7,387 bases of DNA from an uncultured Pseudomonadota bacterium (GCA_902495305.1 CABUWG010000069.1:1-7387), one strand, 5' to 3'. Numbered from the stretch's first letter, positions 1-6,668 are shown. Numbers and translations are program-made. The notes: generated by a model not told the origin, from the sequence alone.

Positions 1-3
1 AAA

Positions 4-264
4 ATGTTATCAAGAGAATATAGAAAAAAATGGTATAAGAATTTTCGGGCTTATTGTAATCAGGAATTAGACCGGATAATGACGGAACGGGGTTTGACAA
101 GCGCCGAGCTGTCTAATCACATAGATTTTCTGGAAGGAAAAATAGAAAGGCTGAGAAAAAACAAGGGTAACCTGCGTATGGACGAATACGTTTACTTGTT
201 CTCCTTCTTCGACAAGGTTTTTGAGATTAAATTGTCCGACGCCCGAACCTCTCCGTGGCAATAA
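4..264 (+). CDS. Small basic protein with a faint helix-turn-helix pattern, hypothetical
   Basis: This reading frame encodes 86 residues, from an ATG at position 4 to TAA at 262-264. The frame is open back to the window edge and only three bases precede the ATG, so no ribosome binding site can be judged and the true start may lie further left. The protein is rich in Lys, Arg and Glu and looks wholly helical, with no signal peptide or membrane segment. Residues about 21-74 resemble the layout of a Cro/C1-type (XRE) helix-turn-helix: a leading helix, then RGLTSAELS, a short turn, KIERLRKNKG, and a closing hydrophobic helix with YVYLFSFFDKVFEI. The canonical turn residues are not well conserved, so DNA binding is only a suggestion. 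It is transcribed towards the convergent flagellar operon and appears unrelated to it. The DNA is visibly more AT-rich than the flagellar genes. It could also be a plain hypothetical protein. Confidence 0.6.
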   Translation: MLSREYRKKWYKNFRAYCNQELDRIMTERGLTSAELSNHIDFLEGKIERLRKNKGNLRMDEYVYLFSFFDKVFEIKLSDARTSPWQ

Positions 265-270
265 CCTGCA

Positions 271-356
271 CGGCCGAACGTCGGCAGCGGTCGGTCTGTG
301 CGGTGCCTCGAAACCCGCGTTGCTATGGCGGGATGTATGATAGAGAAAGTGTCCTG
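271..356 (+). repeat. Degenerate dispersed repeat, copy A
   Basis: This copy starts with a small inverted repeat, GCCGA-acg-TCGGC (273-285). It continues with AGCGGTCGGT, a 27-bp core (304-330) and GAGAAAGTG (343-351). The 13-mer GCGTTGCTATGGC at 317-329 is identical to 6818-6830 in copy C, and CCGCGTTGCT at 315-324 is identical to 6714-6723 in copy B. The boundaries are approximate. It lies between the small left-hand gene and the inverted repeat beyond flgL, and encodes no convincing protein of its own. Confidence 0.55.
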
Positions 357-358
357 AA

Positions 359-369
359 GAAAAAATATT
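359..369 (-). terminator. Possible terminator tract at the end of the flagellar operon
   Basis: Read on the minus strand, the long inverted repeat at 370-451 is followed after four bases by six consecutive T residues (365-360) and then CTTC. A stem followed by a U-run downstream of flgL looks like an intrinsic terminator. However, the stem is long and imperfect with a 24-nt loop, and on this strand several of its pairs become A.C mismatches. The terminator role is therefore an inference, and the element may mainly be a dispersed repeat. Confidence 0.4.
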
Positions 370-451
370 GTCGTTCTGAGTGCAACGAAGAATCCAGTTT
401 AATAATATAGCTGATTTATCTGACTGGATCCTTCGCTTCGCTCAGGATGAC
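370..451. repeat. Long imperfect inverted repeat (GTCATCCTGAGCGAAGCGAAGGATC type)
   Basis: Two 29-nt arms, 370-398 and 423-451, are inverted copies separated by a 24-nt AT-rich loop. They match at 23 of 29 positions. Three of the six differences become G.U wobbles if the plus strand is transcribed, giving 26 of 29 pairs, but become mismatches in a minus-strand RNA. The right arm reads on the minus strand as GTCATCCTGAGCGAAGCGAA followed by GGATCCAGT. Closely similar palindromic intergenic units recur in many bacterial genomes. It lies 64 nt beyond the flgL stop codon and may double as a terminator. Confidence 0.75.
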
Positions 452-478
452 AAAAAGAGAAGCTCAGGATGACAAAAA
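440..478. repeat. 17-bp tandem duplication of the inverted-repeat edge
   Basis: GCTCAGGATGACAAAAA occurs at 440-456 and again, identically, at 462-478, a period of 22 bp. The first copy is the outer end of the right arm of the inverted repeat plus its A-tract, so the terminal part of the repeat appears to have been duplicated next to itself. Replication slippage or imprecise insertion would explain it. No coding role is visible. Confidence 0.75.
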
Positions 479-515
479 TAAAAAGAACCCGCCATGTACC
501 TGCTGTGCAGACTTT

Positions 516-2492
516 CTAGATGTAGTCCAGAATTGTGGTTGACATTGCCATTTGCATTACGGCATAAGACGCCTGCAAATTGTATGATGCCAGCAGGGCC
601 AGTGTGGCGGCCTCATCTTTATCGACCGATTTCAGCGAGGTAATGCTGTTTTCCAGATTGGTTTTGATAATCTTCTGGTTTTCGGCCGTTTGATTTAAGA
701 TCACCAAATGCGAGTCAATCTTGGCCTGTACCGTGTACAAATCGCCATTGGACTGTGACGAAGATTTGCCGCCGTTGAAAAGCCCTTCGCTAATCAATGT
801 CAGGGCATTTTCTACCCGATCAGCCGTATTGTCAAAGTCAATGACGCCGTCAAAATTCATGGTCGGATCAAGTGTTGTTGTCAGGTTGCCCTGTGCAATC
901 TCGCCAAGTGCCCGAAACAGTTTTTCAAAGGCCGGATCAGCTGCGGTGATGTCCATTGTGATGGACTGGTTCTCAGAAATCCGCTGTTCAGAACTGAGGT
1001 TGCCGCCCTGATAATAAGACTCGCTGGTCATATTCCATTTGCCGTCTGCAGGAAAGGTCTGGGCTGCGCCATTGGCCGGAAAACGGCTGGTGTCAACCGT
1101 CACATATAATTGCGTGCCGTCATCGCTGATACCGGTTACCTGAACCTGCGGCGAAACATTTGTGCCGAAACCTTCCATGTTTATAACAGAACCGACCGGA
1201 AAAGAAGAGCTGAATGTCAGGTCTCCGCCGTTGGCAAGTTCCATGTCTTCGGCAATGCCGCCGTTCGTGTCTTCAACGGTGATGGTTTTGCCGTCTGCCG
1301 AAACAGATTTGATGACATAAGCCTTAGCATTCTGTCCGGCGTCCGTTCCGCCGATAACAAGCGTATCTCCGGCACTGAGGCTGTTAAATGCGCCGTACTG
1401 GGTGGCTTTGATTGTGTTGTTGTCTGCGTCAAAAGACAAGTTTCCGGTGGCTTCGGCGCCGGCGGTGACTTTTGTGGTCAAGAAGCTTCCGCCGTTTGCC
1501 GTGATTGTGGCACGGTCGCTCAGGGCGTCATCTCTTTCCAATGTAATGCTGCCGGTTTGTGTGCCGTTTACGTTCCAGCTGGAAAGCTGAGCCGCGGCAT
1601 TGCTCGGGTATTTGACGCTGGAACCGTTATAATAAGCCTGAAATTCTTCCAGCGTCTGGAACGGAAAGTTAACCGGCGCTTTAGACGAAACGCCGCCGCC
1701 GAACACATATTTGCCGTTGGCAAAGGTGTTCAGGCTGTCAACCATGGCTTTCATTGTGGTAAAGGCGGATTGCTGCAATTGCTGCATGGCCTGATACTGG
1801 TCGCCGCTCATCTCATGGGGCTCGCCCATTTTGACACTGTCGGTGTTCAAAAGCGTCGATGTCCCGTTGATGGTATAAAGTGGGAATTCGAATTTGTTTT
1901 TTTCCGTATCAATTGTAAAATCCGGACTCCAAGTACCGTCGGCTTCCATCTGGGTTTTCATGGCATTCATGACGGCGGCGGCGTTTTCTTCCGCGGTGTG
2001 GTTTCCGGCGTCGTCAATCACGGTTTGCAGATTAATCGGGTGTTCAACGCCGGCGTATTGCGGGTCGTCATCAACAAAGGTATAAGTTGTGCCGTTAATT
2101 GTCAGGGTTTTGCCGAGATAATCAGAGGGCGTGCCGCTGGTGAAAGTCAGCTCGCCGCCGGTGATGTCGGGGTTGATCTTGTTTAAGTCCATGCCGCTGA
2201 AATTGAGCAGCTGGGATTTGAAGTCGTTAATCAGATCCCGAATGGCCGTGGTTGCCGTATTCTGGACTTCAACTTCCACATTAAGAATATCGTTTGTATT
2301 CATAAAGTTTTGCGTGACGTTCAGCGAGGCTTCCAGACTGACAATATTGTATGCCGACATTCCGTATCCGGCGTAGGTCGGAGATTTTAATCCGGTAGAT
2401 GCCTGAAAAGAATATAAATTAAGCTTGTCCCGAATGTTGGTGGACTGGTTAATCATATTCATATAAGTCGAATAAGTAGGAACTCTGGTCAT
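516..2492 (-). CDS. flgL: Flagellar hook-filament junction protein FlgL, enlarged
   Basis: FlgL (HAP3) is exported through the flagellar type III apparatus and joins FlgK to the flagellin filament outside the cell. The N-terminal flagellin-like helices cover about residues 1-100, starting MTRVPTYSTYMNMINQSTNI. The C-terminal helices (about 585-658) carry DKDEAATLALLASYNLQASY and end in TTILDYI, a typical FlgL end. At 658 residues it is about twice the length of enterobacterial FlgL. Residues about 115-145 (LGKTLTINGTTYTFVDDD) resemble the small beta domains inserted in some alphaproteobacterial flagellins. A second insertion of about 200 residues lies between YYNG (287-290) and YYQGG (493-497). 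AAAGGAG at 2501-2507 lies eight bases before the ATG and overlaps the flgK stop codon, which supports this start and translational coupling. Position directly after flgK argues for FlgL rather than flagellin. Confidence 0.93.
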   Translation of the reverse strand: MTRVPTYSTYMNMINQSTNIRDKLNLYSFQASTGLKSPTYAGYGMSAYNIVSLEASLNVTQNFMNTNDILNVEVEVQNTATTAIRDLINDFKSQLLNFSGMDLNKINPDITGGELTFTSGTPSDYLGKTLTINGTTYTFVDDDPQYAGVEHPINLQTVIDDAGNHTAEENAAAVMNAMKTQMEADGTWSPDFTIDTEKNKFEFPLYTINGTSTLLNTDSVKMGEPHEMSGDQYQAMQQLQQSAFTTMKAMVDSLNTFANGKYVFGGGVSSKAPVNFPFQTLEEFQAYYNGSSVKYPSNAAAQLSSWNVNGTQTGSITLERDDALSDRATITANGGSFLTTKVTAGAEATGNLSFDADNNTIKATQYGAFNSLSAGDTLVIGGTDAGQNAKAYVIKSVSADGKTITVEDTNGGIAEDMELANGGDLTFSSSFPVGSVINMEGFGTNVSPQVQVTGISDDGTQLYVTVDTSRFPANGAAQTFPADGKWNMTSESYYQGGNLSSEQRISENQSITMDITAADPAFEKLFRALGEIAQGNLTTTLDPTMNFDGVIDFDNTADRVENALTLISEGLFNGGKSSSQSNGDLYTVQAKIDSHLVILNQTAENQKIIKTNLENSITSLKSVDKDEAATLALLASYNLQASYAVMQMAMSTTILDYI

Positions 2493-2506
2493 GATACAAA
2501 CTCCTT

Positions 2507-4681
2507 TTATACAATATCTAACAGCATATCCATGATTTCTTTGGAGGCTGTAAATGCTTTGGCGCAGGCTGCGTAGGTCTGCTGAAAAATAATCATTTGC
2601 GAAAGCTCCTGATCAACGTCAACGCCGCTGATTTGGGCTTCTTTGGTGGCAATGGAAGACGTTAGCGTCTGCTGGTATGTCAGCGCTTCGTCATAGCTCA
2701 ATGCCTGAGAGGCAATGTTGCCGACAAAGGTTGAGGCATAGTTGGCCAAGGTCGTGTCTGTTTTGGCAATTGATCCGGACTGGGCAAAAGTCTGCGTGTC
2801 GGAAAAAACTTTTGACATGGCGTTGGCAATGTTGTTGGTTGCCGGATTTTGCTCATATTTTCCGGAAGTCGGATTAAATTCCGGCGTTCCTCCGGCAATT
2901 TGTTCCGGACTGACTTTTAAGTCTTCGCGCACGCCCAGTGAACCGGCCATGCCGCAATTGGAAACGCCCAATCCGATTCTTTCAATAAAACCGCTTTGCG
3001 GAACGGTTGTTTCGCTGATTTCGAGCTGGTTGCCGGTTACGTCTTCAATCCGGAGCATAAAGCCGTCGCCGTTTGGTACCAGCGATGCCCGGATGTTTTC
3101 GTTGATGTCCGGATTAGAATTAATCTTGTCAACAATCGTTTGCAATGAATCGTTCGGATATATCTCAATGTTTCCGAAGTTCAGGCCGTGAGTCTGGTCG
3201 GAAAAGCTGAGGGTGATTGTGTTTTTTACGCCCAGATTGGCGTCTTTGCTCAGAACTTTTGAGTCATAAATCGAATCATTGCTGTTGCTGTCAAAAAAGT
3301 CATTCAGTCCGAAGAAGCTTGAAAAGCCTTCAAAAGTCCGGTCGTAAGAGCCGTCGGCATTGCCGTCAAAACTAATGACGGCATTTTGCTGGGTGCTGCC
3401 CGGCGTTGAGAGCGCTTCATCCATAATGCTGATAGAATAGTTGCTGTCACCGGTGTCTATAACCAGTTGGCCTTTGTCATCAAAACTGACTGTTGCCTGC
3501 GGAAGATTGCCGCCGTTTGCATCGTTCAGCCAGGTTTGAATCTGAGCGGCCATTTCATCAAGCGTGCCTTCGGTAAAGTTAATCTGACCGCGCAGCGTAT
3601 CGGTTGCAACCTGATTGCCGTCCTGATCAAAGATAATAAACCGCACGTCACCCTGATCAAGCCGGATTCTCTGATTGGCCGTGTCAATAAATTCTCTGGT
3701 ACCGGTGAGGGTTGACGGCGTATTCGGGTAGGCCGTTCCCTGATTGTGCACATTGTTGATCTGTTCTTTTAATACGCCGGCCAGCTCGTCAAGCTGTGAT
3801 TGCAGCGAGGGCAGGCTTTCATCGCGGACTTCAATCAGGCCTTTGATTTTTCCGCCACGGATTTTAGACGTTATATCTTCGCCGTCCAGATAAATGCCGT
3901 CAATTGAGCCGCCGGCGTAGGTCGTTGACGCGCTGGCTTGTGCAATTGCGCTGTGCGAGAGATAGTGCGGGTCTTTGTCCAGCAGGGTTTCGCCGCCGGA
4001 GGTCTGGATAACAATGGCGCCGGTGTCACGTTTGAAATAGGTGATGTCAATGTATTCGCTCAGCTCGCGCAGGGCTGCGTCGCGCTGGTCTTCCAGATCT
4101 GCCGTGCCGTCGTAGCCCAGAACATTATATTTGACAATCTTGTCATTAAGCTCGTCCAACTGATCAAGCAATTTGTTAATGTTTTCCACGCTGTCGCGGA
4201 TTTCCATATCGGCATCGCCGCGCAGTTTCTGGATTTCGGAAGAAATCGAGTTCAGGCGCGAGGTGACCGTGTCGGCGGCCGTCAAAAGGCTGTAGCGGCC
4301 GGCAGAAGACGTGACGTCCGTGGCAAAAGTGTCAAAGTATTTTTGCAAATTGGAAACGTTGGCGGCAATCGAGTTGTCGCTTTGCGGGGTGCCGAGCAGG
4401 ATTTCCGCTTTGGCAAAGTAGTCTGTTTTTGCACTCAGGGCACCGGAAGAGGTGTTTGAGGACAAATAGCTTTTCAGCAGGCCTTCGTCAAAGGCTCTGG
4501 TTGTGCCGCTGAAAGTTACGCCGACGCTGGATCCGGCCAGCACCAGATTTTTCTGATTGCCGATTTTGCGGGAATATCCCACCGTATCGGCATTGGCAAC
4601 GTTGCGGCTGATGACTTCAAGCTGCGACTGTGCAACTTTCATCCCGCTCAATGATGTTTGTAATCCTGCAATAAACCCCAT
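2507..4681 (-). CDS. flgK: Flagellar hook-associated protein FlgK
   Basis: FlgK (HAP1) is the exported junction protein that sits between the hook and FlgL. The N-terminus holds the rod/hook family motif, SGMKVAQSQLEVISRNVANA followed by DTVGYSRK (residues 12-39). The C-terminus has the matching helix, SGVDVDQELSQMIIFQQTYA, and ends in KEIMDMLLDIV. Together these two ends define the axial-protein family. Residues about 155-310 form the long helical FlgK core (NINKLLDQLDELNDKI, ADLEDQRDAALRELSEYID). At 724 residues it is longer than enterobacterial FlgK (about 550), with extra central sequence at about 330-600 that includes FEGFSSFFGLNDFF (450-463). The start is supported by AGGAGA at 4688-4693, about six bases upstream and overlapping the stop codon of the preceding gene. 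There is no signal peptide, as expected for a type III export substrate. Confidence 0.96.
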   Translation of the reverse strand: MGFIAGLQTSLSGMKVAQSQLEVISRNVANADTVGYSRKIGNQKNLVLAGSSVGVTFSGTTRAFDEGLLKSYLSSNTSSGALSAKTDYFAKAEILLGTPQSDNSIAANVSNLQKYFDTFATDVTSSAGRYSLLTAADTVTSRLNSISSEIQKLRGDADMEIRDSVENINKLLDQLDELNDKIVKYNVLGYDGTADLEDQRDAALRELSEYIDITYFKRDTGAIVIQTSGGETLLDKDPHYLSHSAIAQASASTTYAGGSIDGIYLDGEDITSKIRGGKIKGLIEVRDESLPSLQSQLDELAGVLKEQINNVHNQGTAYPNTPSTLTGTREFIDTANQRIRLDQGDVRFIIFDQDGNQVATDTLRGQINFTEGTLDEMAAQIQTWLNDANGGNLPQATVSFDDKGQLVIDTGDSNYSISIMDEALSTPGSTQQNAVISFDGNADGSYDRTFEGFSSFFGLNDFFDSNSNDSIYDSKVLSKDANLGVKNTITLSFSDQTHGLNFGNIEIYPNDSLQTIVDKINSNPDINENIRASLVPNGDGFMLRIEDVTGNQLEISETTVPQSGFIERIGLGVSNCGMAGSLGVREDLKVSPEQIAGGTPEFNPTSGKYEQNPATNNIANAMSKVFSDTQTFAQSGSIAKTDTTLANYASTFVGNIASQALSYDEALTYQQTLTSSIATKEAQISGVDVDQELSQMIIFQQTYAACAKAFTASKEIMDMLLDIV

Positions 4682-4691
4682 GTCTTTTCTC

Positions 4692-5147
4692 CTATAAAGT
4701 CCTGTTTATAGATAAGGCATTACTGTTGTTGTCCAGAGGCGAATACTTTCCCTGGCTGCCGTAAGAGGTGGAATTGGTATTGTTGTTCATTTTTACCAGA
4801 TTGACCACCGTATCCATTACCATTTTGCTGGTTTGCATTTTGGCTTTTAATAATTGTTCATTATCTTTCAGCAAGGCATCCAAGTCGGTTGCCGAAGCCT
4901 TGAGCGTGGCACGGGCTTCCGGCTGAATGTCTTTCAGGTGTTCCTGATTTTTGATAAAAAATGCCGTCATGTTGCGATAAGCCGTTACCAACTGCACTTT
5001 TTGCTCGTAAAGCTCTGACACTTTCTTAACGTCATAAGCTTCAAGAGCCGCGTTTTCGGCTTTCAACAGCTCGGAAAAACTGCCGATAATCTCGCAAAAG
5101 TCGCTAACTTTGTTTTGCAGAATGTTTTTATCAGTCATATTTTCCAT
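4692..5147 (-). CDS. flgN: FlgN-like flagellar export chaperone
   Basis: This is probably the cytosolic chaperone that keeps FlgK and FlgL export-competent and delivers them to the export gate. The 151-residue protein is almost entirely helical and charged over residues 1-120, with heptad-like stretches such as FSELLKAENAALEAYDVKKV and LYEQKVQLVTAYRNM, matching the all-helical FlgN family in size and layout. A short Asn/Ser-rich, probably flexible tail (120-151) contains SYGSQGKYSPLD and ends in INRTL. Tails of this kind bind the substrates in the studied FlgN proteins. Its place directly upstream of flgK and flgL fits that job. The start at 5147 is preceded by AAGGA about ten bases upstream; a second Met three codons later is possible. 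Only two bases separate it from the flgJ stop. Sequence similarity in this family is weak, so the call relies partly on context. Confidence 0.78.
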   Translation of the reverse strand: MENMTDKNILQNKVSDFCEIIGSFSELLKAENAALEAYDVKKVSELYEQKVQLVTAYRNMTAFFIKNQEHLKDIQPEARATLKASATDLDALLKDNEQLLKAKMQTSKMVMDTVVNLVKMNNNTNSTSYGSQGKYSPLDNNSNALSINRTL

Positions 5148-5149
5148 GG

Positions 5150-5476
5150 TTATTTTCCTTCTATATATCCCTGAGACTGCATTTCCTGCATCTCGATAAT
5201 TGAACGCATAATATCGTCTTTAACGCCGACAGTACCGGTTTTGGCCATTTGTTTGCCGTATTCGTTCAACAGCAGGGAGCGGTACATCCTTTCGGCGTTG
5301 CCGCCGCCGAACATGCCGTCGGTTGAAACGCCTTCGTACATTGATTCCATCATTCTGGAGATGAAGAAGGCTTCAAAATCTTCCGCCGTGCCGGCAATTT
5401 TTGCCTTGTCAGTCTGTGACAGGCTCATTCCCTGCGGTATCATTGCGGTCATGCTGTTTACACTCATCAGGTTCAT
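5150..5476 (-). CDS. flgJ: Single-domain FlgJ, rod-binding protein
   Basis: The 108 residues correspond to the N-terminal rod-binding domain of FlgJ, which helps assemble the periplasmic rod. The core is at residues about 29-85: EDFEAFFISRMMESMYEGVS, then a Gly-rich GMFGGGNAE, then RMYRSLLLNEYGKQMAKTG and VGVKDDIMRSI. The enterobacterial protein is about 310 residues and carries a C-terminal peptidoglycan hydrolase domain. None is present here, and the gene ends cleanly before the next one, so this is the short form known from alphaproteobacteria and not a truncation. A separate lytic enzyme would have to open the cell wall, and none is in the window. GAGGTGA (5483-5489), inside the end of flgI, lies six bases before the ATG. 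Only one base separates the flgI stop codon from this start. Confidence 0.94.
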   Translation of the reverse strand: MNLMSVNSMTAMIPQGMSLSQTDKAKIAGTAEDFEAFFISRMMESMYEGVSTDGMFGGGNAERMYRSLLLNEYGKQMAKTGTVGVKDDIMRSIIEMQEMQSQGYIEGK

Positions 5477-5477
5477 C

Positions 5478-6608
5478 TTAAATCACCTCAATGTCGGCTT
5501 GCAGTGCTCCGCTGGCTTTGACAGCCTGCAGAATACTGATTAAATCACGCGGGGTTACACCTAGGGCATTAAGGCCGTTAACCAGTTCTTGGAGGTTAAC
5601 CCCTGTTTCTAAAACACTGAGTTTGCTGTCCACGCTTTCGTTGATGTCAATGGCTGTATTTACGCCGACAACGGTTTCGCCGTTGGAAAACGGCAGCGGT
5701 TGGGACACAAACGGAATTTCGGTAATCCGGATTGTCAAGTTGCCCTGAGCAATGGCCAGACGATTGATTTTGACGTCTTTGCCGATGACAATAATGCCGG
5801 AGTTTTCATCAATTACAACTTTGGCCAGCTGATCCGGTTCAACGCGGATTTGTTCGACTTTGGTCATCAAATCAACAACCTTGTCGGCGTATTCTTCCGG
5901 AATTTCAAGCGTGATTGTGGCCGGATCGATGGAGTTGGCAATATTTGTGCCGAGCTGGGCGTTAATTGCGTCTGCCACGCGGCGGGAGGTTGTAAAGTCC
6001 GGATTGCGCAGGGCAATCTGGATTGAATCCAAGCTGTTTAAGGCGAAAGGAATTTCATTTTCAACAATGGCGCCGTTGGCAATGCGGCCGGATGTCGGAA
6101 CGCCTTTGTTAACGCTCTCGGTTGCACCGCGGGCGCTGACGGCATTTACGGCTACCTGACCCTGAGCCAGAGCATAAACCTCGCCGTTGGCACCGACAAG
6201 CGGTGTGGCAAGCAAGGTGCCGCCCTGCAGATTTTTGGCGTCGCCGATGGCGCTGACCATAACGTCAATCCGGCTTCCCTGACGGGCAAATGCCGGCAGG
6301 TTGGCCGTTACCATTACGGCTGCCACGTTTTTAGCCTTAATCTGTCCGCCGCGGGCATTGATGCCAATCTGGTCGAGCATGGAAATCAGGCTCTCTTTTG
6401 TAAAATCAACGGATTTGATATTGTCTCCGGTGCCGTTCAGGCCAACTACCAAGCCATAGCCGACTAATTGGTTGTCGCGCACGCCTTCAAAATCGGCAAT
6501 GTCTTTAATGCGCGAAACGCCATAGGCCGGTGTTGATGCGCAAAAAGCCGAAAACAGGCAGCCAGCAATCAAAAAAGCAGATAATTTTTTCAGCGAACCG
6601 GTGTTCAT
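5478..6608 (-). CDS. flgI: Flagellar P-ring protein FlgI precursor
   Basis: FlgI is exported by the Sec pathway and polymerises in the periplasm into the P ring, the bushing around the rod in the peptidoglycan layer. A signal peptide is clear: KK at residues 7-8, a hydrophobic stretch LSAFLIAGCLFSAFCAS, then TPAYG with likely cleavage near residue 30. The mature N-terminus carries the family hallmark VSRIKDIADFEGVRDNQLVG followed by YGLVVGLNGTGD. Further typical blocks are NVAAVMVTANLPAFARQGSR (94-113), GGTLLATPLVGANG (129-142) and the C-terminal LQELVNGLNALGVTPRDLIS (340-358). The length of 376 residues is normal. GGGGAAG at 6614-6620 lies five bases upstream of the ATG. This is the first gene of the operon, 33 nt after a predicted sigma-54 transcription start. 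flgA and flgH, its usual partners, are not in the window. Confidence 0.97.
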   Translation of the reverse strand: MNTGSLKKLSAFLIAGCLFSAFCASTPAYGVSRIKDIADFEGVRDNQLVGYGLVVGLNGTGDNIKSVDFTKESLISMLDQIGINARGGQIKAKNVAAVMVTANLPAFARQGSRIDVMVSAIGDAKNLQGGTLLATPLVGANGEVYALAQGQVAVNAVSARGATESVNKGVPTSGRIANGAIVENEIPFALNSLDSIQIALRNPDFTTSRRVADAINAQLGTNIANSIDPATITLEIPEEYADKVVDLMTKVEQIRVEPDQLAKVVIDENSGIIVIGKDVKINRLAIAQGNLTIRITEIPFVSQPLPFSNGETVVGVNTAIDINESVDSKLSVLETGVNLQELVNGLNALGVTPRDLISILQAVKASGALQADIEVI

Positions 6609-6650
6609 ATTAACTTCCCCAACAGGTTTTAATTATTCTTGCGAATTAAT

Positions 6651-6668
6651 ATGCAAATCCCGTGCCAG
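6651..6668 (-). promoter_or_regulatory. Sigma-54 (RpoN) promoter of the flgI operon
   Basis: Read on the minus strand the site is CTGGCACGGGATTTGCAT. This matches the RpoN consensus TGGCAC-N5-TTGCA exactly, with the invariant GG and GC separated by the required 10 bases. The predicted start of transcription is near 6641, giving a leader of about 33 nt before the flgI ATG. Sigma-54 needs an enhancer-binding activator, in alphaproteobacterial flagellar systems often FlbD. No activator gene or certain enhancer is visible here. Confidence 0.87.

Noticed and set aside
370..478. CRISPR array
   Set aside because: There are only two direct copies 22 bp apart with a 5-bp gap, one of which is the arm of an inverted repeat, and there are no spacers of constant length.
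1508..1523. TGGCACGGTCGCTCAG as a sigma-54 site
   Set aside because: There is no TTGC at the required spacing, and the site is inside flgL pointing against it.
1110..2186. Open frame of 358 codons on the plus strand, antisense to flgL
   Set aside because: It lies wholly inside flgL, whose protein is recognisable. The translation is rich in Arg, Val, Gly and Cys with no family pattern, as expected for a shadow of a coding strand.
516..2492. Filament flagellin rather than FlgL
   Set aside because: The N- and C-terminal helices would suit either, but the end TTILDYI and the position directly after flgK with coupled translation favour FlgL.
3938..4459. Open frame of 173 codons on the plus strand, antisense to flgK
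   Set aside because: It is a shadow of the well-supported flgK sequence, with no start signal and no recognisable protein features.
4906..4921. TGGCACGGGCTTCCGG as a second sigma-54 site
   Set aside because: The -24 half fits but the -12 half is TCCGG instead of TTGC. It also lies inside the FlgN-like gene on the opposite strand.
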